From positions 1-26,799 of the forward strand of contig CAYUCO010000024.1 of assembly GCA_964443385.1 (NCBI GenBank): a DNA stretch of 26,799 bases, in the 5' to 3' direction. Of the stretch, positions 22,566-26,799 are shown in pieces (within the stretch, counting starts at the first letter, position 1; the number at the start of each line of letters is the position of its first letter). The position numbers and the translations under genes are program-made. The notes under the pieces are model-generated. The model had not been told where the DNA came from and did no database searches. It worked only from the letters and a program-made list of their open reading frames with translations. The stretch comes from VFHP01 sp964443385 (GTDB taxonomy: Bacteria > Chloroflexota > Dehalococcoidia > Lucifugimonadales > UBA2985).

Positions 22566-23588
22566 TTAATAAACGTATCGTACTCTGTGATTCTCACTAT
22601 CTGCTATATACAGTCTACCCATGGAATCCGATATGACTCCATGAGGCCTCGCAAGTCCTGCTGCATCAGGGGTACCGGAATCTCCATCTGGTCCAAGGTG
22701 CCCTCCTGCTACAGTATCAATTAGTCCAGTGTTTATATCTATCTTTCTTATAGCGTGATTTTCAGTATCCACAACCAAAACATTACCTTCTACATCACAT
22801 CTTATTGCCTTAGGACCACTAAATGTGGCCAATATTGCTGACCCTTTATCTCCTGAATAGCCTTTTTCTCCCGTACCCGCAAGAAGAGATATCATGCCAT
22901 TCTCATCAATTTTCCTGATCGAATTCCCTTCGCGTTCACATATGTATATGTTGCCGAACACATCTGCACAAACAGCTCTTGCTCCAAATATACTCGCCGA
23001 AGAAAAATGCCCTCCATCTCCGGTGTGTCTTTTCTCGCCGTCTCCTACGAAAGTACTGATTAAACCAGTTTGAATATCCAATCTACGCACCCGCTGATCT
23101 TGAATATCAGCTATCAACAGACCTCCGTATCCGTCAAATTCCATATCATTCGGTTCACGCATCTGTGCCAAGTGTGCAGGTCCTCCGTCTCCTGAATAAC
23201 CTACTGTGCCATTACCAGCTACTGTACTAATAATCCCTGTGTGAAAATCGACTTTCCTGATAGCAGGACTAAACCTTTGCAAGATATACAGGTCCCCATT
23301 CTCGTCAATCTGTACCGCATATATCTCTTCTATTTCCGCATTAATTGCCGAATCTCCATCTCCGGAATAACCTTTATTTCCATTGCCGGCAACAGTCGTG
23401 ATAATATTGGTCTTCAAATCCACTCTTCTGACACAATAATTGAAGCAATCCGCAATAAACAATGCTGTTTCTTCACTGTTTAATGCGACATGAAATGGAT
23501 TATCCATAAGTGCCAATGTAGCTTTTCCACCATCGCCTTCGTATCCTTGAGAACCGTTGCCAGCAATGGTATCTATAACTTTAGACAT
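22566..23588 (-). CDS. NHL-repeat six-bladed beta-propeller protein
   Basis: A 340-residue protein built almost wholly of six repeats of about 57 residues. Each carries a variant of TVAGNGxxGYSGDG (starting near residues 8, 66, 123, 180, 237 and 293), followed by a strand pattern ending in LYIAD or similar and then RVRRVD/IRKID. This is an NHL propeller. Such propellers act as binding scaffolds or, rarely, as lyases or lactonases. No signal peptide or catalytic domain is attached, so it appears cytoplasmic and stand-alone, which is less common. The gene begins 22 bases after the ThuA-like stop. The ATG at 23588 has only a weak GAGG-type ribosome site, consistent with translational coupling to the gene before it. 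Confidence 0.9.
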   Translation of the reverse strand: MSKVIDTIAGNGSQGYEGDGGKATLALMDNPFHVALNSEETALFIADCFNYCVRRVDLKTNIITTVAGNGNKGYSGDGDSAINAEIEEIYAVQIDENGDLYILQRFSPAIRKVDFHTGIISTVAGNGTVGYSGDGGPAHLAQMREPNDMEFDGYGGLLIADIQDQRVRRLDIQTGLISTFVGDGEKRHTGDGGHFSSASIFGARAVCADVFGNIYICEREGNSIRKIDENGMISLLAGTGEKGYSGDKGSAILATFSGPKAIRCDVEGNVLVVDTENHAIRKIDINTGLIDTVAGGHLGPDGDSGTPDAAGLARPHGVISDSMGRLYIADSENHRVRYVY

Positions 23589-23610
23589 TAACTCTAATCC
23601 TCAAACTCTC

Positions 23611-24282
23611 CTAATTGTTAACCCAGTCGATTCCGTTAAGTACAATTCTTTGAAATTCAGGGGTTTGGAAACTCAAACCATTATGCCCCAATAGAGTAAC
23701 AAAAACTTTTCCAGATCCATAGGTTCTAGTCCAACCCAGAGGGAACGTGTCTGAGGGCATATAGACCTGTTCCCCTTTCCATTTATGTGTGCCTTCGTCA
23801 GATGTTGCTTGCATATATATGTGACTATCTTTCAAATAATCTATACCCATATAAAGTTCATCATTTGTAACGAAATCTGATACTCCTTCAACTCCTGGAT
23901 GATCTGGGTCAACAATTTCAACTTCGAATTTTCCGTACGGCGGATGAAAACTCTTATCCATATCCCATCCACCACCTGTAATCTTATGAAACTCTGGCCA
24001 ATGATATGCAGCTGATCCAGAAATATGTATACACACAAATCCTTTGCCATCTTTAATGAAGTTTTCAACTCCTTTTTGCTCATCTTGATTGAGGGCTAGA
24101 TTGTTAACTCTCATAGTATTGAACAAAAGAATATCAAATTTATTCATTTCATCTGCGTTGGCTAAAATGCCAGATTCCCATGAAACCTTTACAGAATGAC
24201 CAGCGTCTACAAGAAATTGTTCCAGTATCGGAGTGGACTCTTCATAAGGATGAGATCCTCCAGATATAACTAATAGATTCAT
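23611..24282 (-). CDS. ThuA-like domain protein (glutamine amidotransferase-like fold)
   Basis: From the ATG at 24282 this is 223 residues. It begins NLLVISGGSHPYEES, and continues with a central FDILLFNTMR strand, GFVCIHISGSAAYHWPEF, ITGGGWDMDKSFHPPYG and DELYMGIDYL, ending with VFVTLLGHNGLSFQTPEFQR. These are hallmarks of ThuA (trehalose-utilisation type) proteins, recently linked in other bacteria to 3-keto-sugar metabolism; the family lacks the amidotransferase Cys. The frame is open 19 codons further upstream into the preceding SDR gene, but GGAG just before 24282 and the family N-terminus favour the shorter form. It starts 16 bases after the SDR stop, so co-transcription is very likely. 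Confidence 0.88.
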   Translation of the reverse strand: MNLLVISGGSHPYEESTPILEQFLVDAGHSVKVSWESGILANADEMNKFDILLFNTMRVNNLALNQDEQKGVENFIKDGKGFVCIHISGSAAYHWPEFHKITGGGWDMDKSFHPPYGKFEVEIVDPDHPGVEGVSDFVTNDELYMGIDYLKDSHIYMQATSDEGTHKWKGEQVYMPSDTFPLGWTRTYGSGKVFVTLLGHNGLSFQTPEFQRIVLNGIDWVNN

Positions 24283-24298
24283 AAATAACACTCCATAA

Positions 24299-25090
24299 TC
24301 AATAAAAGACCGCGCCCATAGCTCCTCCGCCAGCAGCAATACTCTCGCCAGTCACACATTCAGCCTTAGGAGAGCATAAAAAAGCCACCAAATATGCGAG
24401 TTCTTCCGGTTTTATGACTCTTCTTATAGCTACTCTTTGAGCCGCCCGAGATTCAAACTCCTCCAATGAAATTCCTTGAGCCTTTGCTCTTTCTGCTTGA
24501 ACAGCAGCGATTGCATCTGTCTGCGTCGATCCTGGATGGACCACATTCATTGTTATGCCATCTGGGCCGAGTTGATCAGACAAAGTCTTAGTCATATGAA
24601 CGATAGCAGAGTTCCGAAGTCCGTAAAATGTAGACGACCTAGCACTTACCCCTCCTATACTAATAATTCGACCCCATTTCTGACTCTGCATATGGGGTGC
24701 TACAGCCTTGATAGTCCTGAAATATCCAACTACCTTAGTGTCTAGATCTTCTATAAGGTCTTTCTCGGTGGCGTCTGCTAAATTTGGTGCAACCTGCCCA
24801 CCAACCATTGCCGCATTATTAACCAGAATGTCTATTCGCCCAAATTCTTCCATTGTCCTGTCCACCACATTCTGAACATCCGAACTACTAGTCATATCAG
24901 CTCGTATTGGTATGATTTTCCTGCCTGTTTCTTTTGTCAATTCAGATGCCGTTGACTCCAGAGTTTCCATTGTCCTAGAGCATATAGCAACATCCACCCC
25001 TTCATTAGCCAACACACGAGCAATAACTTTGCCTATACCCTTGCTACCGCCTGTAACTATTGCAACTTTATCTTTCAGTTCTAAGTCCAT
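24299..25090 (-). CDS. Short-chain dehydrogenase/reductase-fold protein lacking the canonical Ser and Lys
   Basis: A 263-residue SDR with the coenzyme motif TGGSKGIG (13-20), a strand-2 end CSRT (basic, fitting NADP) and NNAA (91-94). The active-site region reads GRIISIGGVSA, then FYGLRN. Tyr156 is present, but the position four residues on, normally Lys, is Asn160, and the usual catalytic Ser of the ISS motif is Gly147. The loop between the two is about four residues shorter than usual. The protein may work on a substrate needing other chemistry, or may be a binding subunit. The ATG at 25090 has GAGGAA upstream. It is 35 bases after the next SDR and 16 bases before the ThuA-like gene. Confidence 0.9.
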   Translation of the reverse strand: MDLELKDKVAIVTGGSKGIGKVIARVLANEGVDVAICSRTMETLESTASELTKETGRKIIPIRADMTSSSDVQNVVDRTMEEFGRIDILVNNAAMVGGQVAPNLADATEKDLIEDLDTKVVGYFRTIKAVAPHMQSQKWGRIISIGGVSARSSTFYGLRNSAIVHMTKTLSDQLGPDGITMNVVHPGSTQTDAIAAVQAERAKAQGISLEEFESRAAQRVAIRRVIKPEELAYLVAFLCSPKAECVTGESIAAGGGAMGAVFY

Positions 25091-25125
25091 AAAATTCCTC
25101 GTTTGTGATGTTTTTTGTCAGCGAA

Positions 25126-25926
25126 TCAATTCATGAATAATCCGCCACTTACGTTTATACCCTGCCCTGTTATATTAAAGGCTTCATCTGATGCCAAAAA
25201 CGCCGCTACATTGCCAATATCTTCAGGGGTTTGTTCTCTCTTTAACGGTATATCCCTTTCAACAATAGCGTCAAATATCTCTCTCTGATCCATCCCTACA
25301 AATCCTTCAGTATGCGCACTATGTCTCGCAGTGATCTGATCAAACATTGGAGTCCAGAGCAAACCCGGACATATAGCATTTACATTTATGTTGTATGGAG
25401 CAAGACGAAGAGCATACCCCTGAGTGACGCTTAAAGCAGCAGCTTTGGAAGCATTATAATGCATCCCTCTGTCAGAACCCCTTCTACTAGCAATCGATGC
25501 TATATTAATGATCTTCCCGTAACGATTTTTCATCATATGGCCACTGAAAGCATCCGTAGTTTTGTAAATACCTTTTACATTTACTTGGTAAGTAGCTTCC
25601 CAATCTTCTTCACGGGGAATATCGTAATTGAACCACTCAGTTGCTCCATATACACCCGCATTATTAACGAGGATATCAACCTTACCCCAAAGATTTATAA
25701 CTTCATTCGCAACGGTTTGGATATCCTCAACAGCACGAACATCTGCCTTATTAACACTCGTGCGACCATCACTTTCTGGTAATCCATCGGCTATTTTCTG
25801 ACATCTGGATTCGTCGATATCTATTAATGCTACATTAGCGCCATGTCTGAATAGAACTCTACATATTCCAGCACCTATACCACTTCCTGCACCGGTAACA
25901 ACAGCCGTTTTGCCGGTTAAGTCCAT
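25126..25926 (-). CDS. Short-chain dehydrogenase/reductase, classical
   Basis: This 266-residue classical SDR has TGAGSGIG (11-18), Asp36 at the end of strand 2 (ALIDID), which favours NAD(H), NNAG (88-91), Asn116, and the full Ser144-Tyr157-Lys161 triad (INIASIAS, HYNASKAA). The C-terminus GQGINVSGGLFMN is typical of 3-oxoacyl/sugar-alcohol type enzymes. It would oxidise or reduce a secondary alcohol/ketone in the cytoplasm. The ATG at 25926 has an excellent AGGAGGTT. It follows the BVMO stop by 57 bases, so a hydroxyl-to-ketone step feeding the BVMO is a plausible pairing. Confidence 0.95.
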   Translation of the reverse strand: MDLTGKTAVVTGAGSGIGAGICRVLFRHGANVALIDIDESRCQKIADGLPESDGRTSVNKADVRAVEDIQTVANEVINLWGKVDILVNNAGVYGATEWFNYDIPREEDWEATYQVNVKGIYKTTDAFSGHMMKNRYGKIINIASIASRRGSDRGMHYNASKAAALSVTQGYALRLAPYNINVNAICPGLLWTPMFDQITARHSAHTEGFVGMDQREIFDAIVERDIPLKREQTPEDIGNVAAFLASDEAFNITGQGINVSGGLFMN

Positions 25927-25983
25927 GCCAACCTCCTATAGGAATTACCAATACAAAATAATAAGAATAAGAACTAAATCAAA

Positions 25984-26799
25984 TTAGCGTAATGTGAACC
26001 CGGCGTAGCCATGATCAGCAATATCCTTGCATTTCTTTCGATAAACATCGTAGCCACCGGTATAAGGCATGAAGACTCTCTTTTTTCCTGGCACATTAGC
26101 ACCTACATACCAAGAGTTACAGCTGTACCTCAGAGTTTCACTGGCTAAATCTTCAACATGATCCATCCATTCATCCTCAGATACCATATCTGCTTCTATC
26201 TCGGTTTTGCCTGAAGATTCCATATCATCGATACACTGGAAGACCCATTCAACATGCTGCTCTATTGCCATCAAAACATTACCCAAAACAGCAGGACTTC
26301 CAGGACCAGTTATAGTAAACAAATTTGGAAATCCTTCTACAGCTAAACCCAAAAACGATCTGGGGCCGTCTGACCATTTATCTGCAAGTTTTCTACCTTG
26401 TCTACCAGATATATCTATAGAGGTTAAGGCACCTGTTAGAGCATCGAATCCTGTAGCGAAAACCACTACATCTAATTCAAAAACCTTGTCCGAAGTCTTT
26501 ATTCCTTCTGGGACAAGAGTTTCAATAGGAGTTTCATTCAAGTCTATTAATAATACGTTATCTCTGTTGTATGTTTCGAAATAATTAGTGTCCGCACATA
26601 ACCGTTTACAACCAATTGCGTTTTTGGGAGATAGAATTTCTGCAGTTGCAGGATCCTTAACTGTCTCCCTTATTTTAGACCTAACAAATTCTGCTGCCGT
26701 CTCATTTGCGTCTTCATTAAGACCTATATCTGTATAACCTGCAAGAAAACCATGGAATCCTTTTTCCCATCTTTCTTGATACTCTTTGGTGCGTTCCTC
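25984..26799 (-). CDS. Baeyer-Villiger-type flavin monooxygenase, C-terminal part (cut by window edge)
   Basis: Reading the minus strand from base 26799, the frame is open to the stop at 25984: 271 residues, with no stop upstream and the true start outside the window. A TTG at 26541 is internal and not a start. The visible part has LSPKNAIGCKRLCADTNYFETYNRDNV, shown here as the segments GCKR and YFETYN, then VVVFATGFDALTGAL, SFLGLAVEGFPNLF and TGPGSPAVLGNVL. These are hallmarks of the cyclohexanone-monooxygenase branch of BVMOs (full length about 540-600). These enzymes use FAD and NADPH to insert oxygen beside a carbonyl, giving esters or lactones. The N-terminal FAD motif and BVMO fingerprint must lie beyond the edge. 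It heads the minus-strand run with two SDRs next in line. Confidence 0.92.
   Translation of the reverse strand, partial: EERTKEYQERWEKGFHGFLAGYTDIGLNEDANETAAEFVRSKIRETVKDPATAEILSPKNAIGCKRLCADTNYFETYNRDNVLLIDLNETPIETLVPEGIKTSDKVFELDVVVFATGFDALTGALTSIDISGRQGRKLADKWSDGPRSFLGLAVEGFPNLFTITGPGSPAVLGNVLMAIEQHVEWVFQCIDDMESSGKTEIEADMVSEDEWMDHVEDLASETLRYSCNSWYVGANVPGKKRVFMPYTGGYDVYRKKCKDIADHGYAGFTLR

Noticed and set aside
26207..26584. 125-codon plus-strand open frame opposite the BVMO
   Set aside because: Antisense shadow of a frame carrying strong BVMO motifs.

Overview
The window looks like a stretch of chromosome from an uncultured free-living bacterium of moderately low G+C (about 40% by eye). 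There are no phage, transposon, CRISPR, rRNA or tRNA genes. The gene set combines a mandelate racemase-type enolase, family III (CaiB/BaiF) CoA-transferases, a thiolase with its DUF35 partner, a Baeyer-Villiger-type flavoprotein, GMC and SDR oxidoreductases, VOC proteins, ThuA, DUF3500 and DUF6141. This recalls the marine SAR202 group of Chloroflexota, whose genomes are known for expanded enolase and flavin-monooxygenase families. The assignment is an inference from gene content; no taxonomic marker is present.

Layout. (1) 1-6188: an MFS carrier (+) faces a thiamine-diphosphate lyase (-) across a strong hairpin. The lyase is divergent from a formyltransferase/10-formyl-THF hydrolase-like protein (+). 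An orphan OppD/DppD-type ATPase (-) and an orphan lipoyl-less E2 acyltransferase (+) follow. (2) 6317-12099: a long minus-strand run. In transcription order it holds a PmtA-like methyltransferase, TrhO, a DUF35 Zn-ribbon/OB protein, a thiolase, a DUF457 membrane hydrolase, an enolase-superfamily enzyme and a DUF6141 membrane protein. (3) 12201-13356: a small membrane protein and a VOC protein (+), converging on a GYD-domain protein (-). (4) 13467-18215: a double-domain CoA-transferase and an alpha/beta hydrolase (- operon), divergent from an M28-like protein (+). The control region between them carries two perfect dyads and a good promoter. (5) 18220-21059: a GMC oxidoreductase (-) and DNA polymerase IV (+). 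(6) 21065-26799: a seven-gene minus-strand run of BVMO (cut by the right edge), two SDRs, ThuA-like, NHL propeller, DUF3500 and VOC.

How the genes may work together. Apart from housekeeping genes (dinB, trhO), most encode catabolic enzymes for organic acids, acyl-CoAs and oxygenated or cyclic carbon: uptake, CoA activation and transfer, oxidation (BVMO, SDR, GMC), racemisation or dehydration (enolase), C-C cleavage (TPP lyase, thiolase-DUF35) and formyl/C1 disposal. No complete known pathway can be read off; substrates are not determinable from sequence alone.

Most notable: the tandem CoA-transferase that keeps its catalytic Asp only in the second half (a DddD-like layout), the divergent lyase/formyl-hydrolase pair, an M28-like protein with a rewritten metal site, an SDR lacking the usual Ser and Lys, and the dyad-rich control region at 16935-17019. 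Five starts are TTG and one is GTG, most of them supported by clear Shine-Dalgarno sequences.
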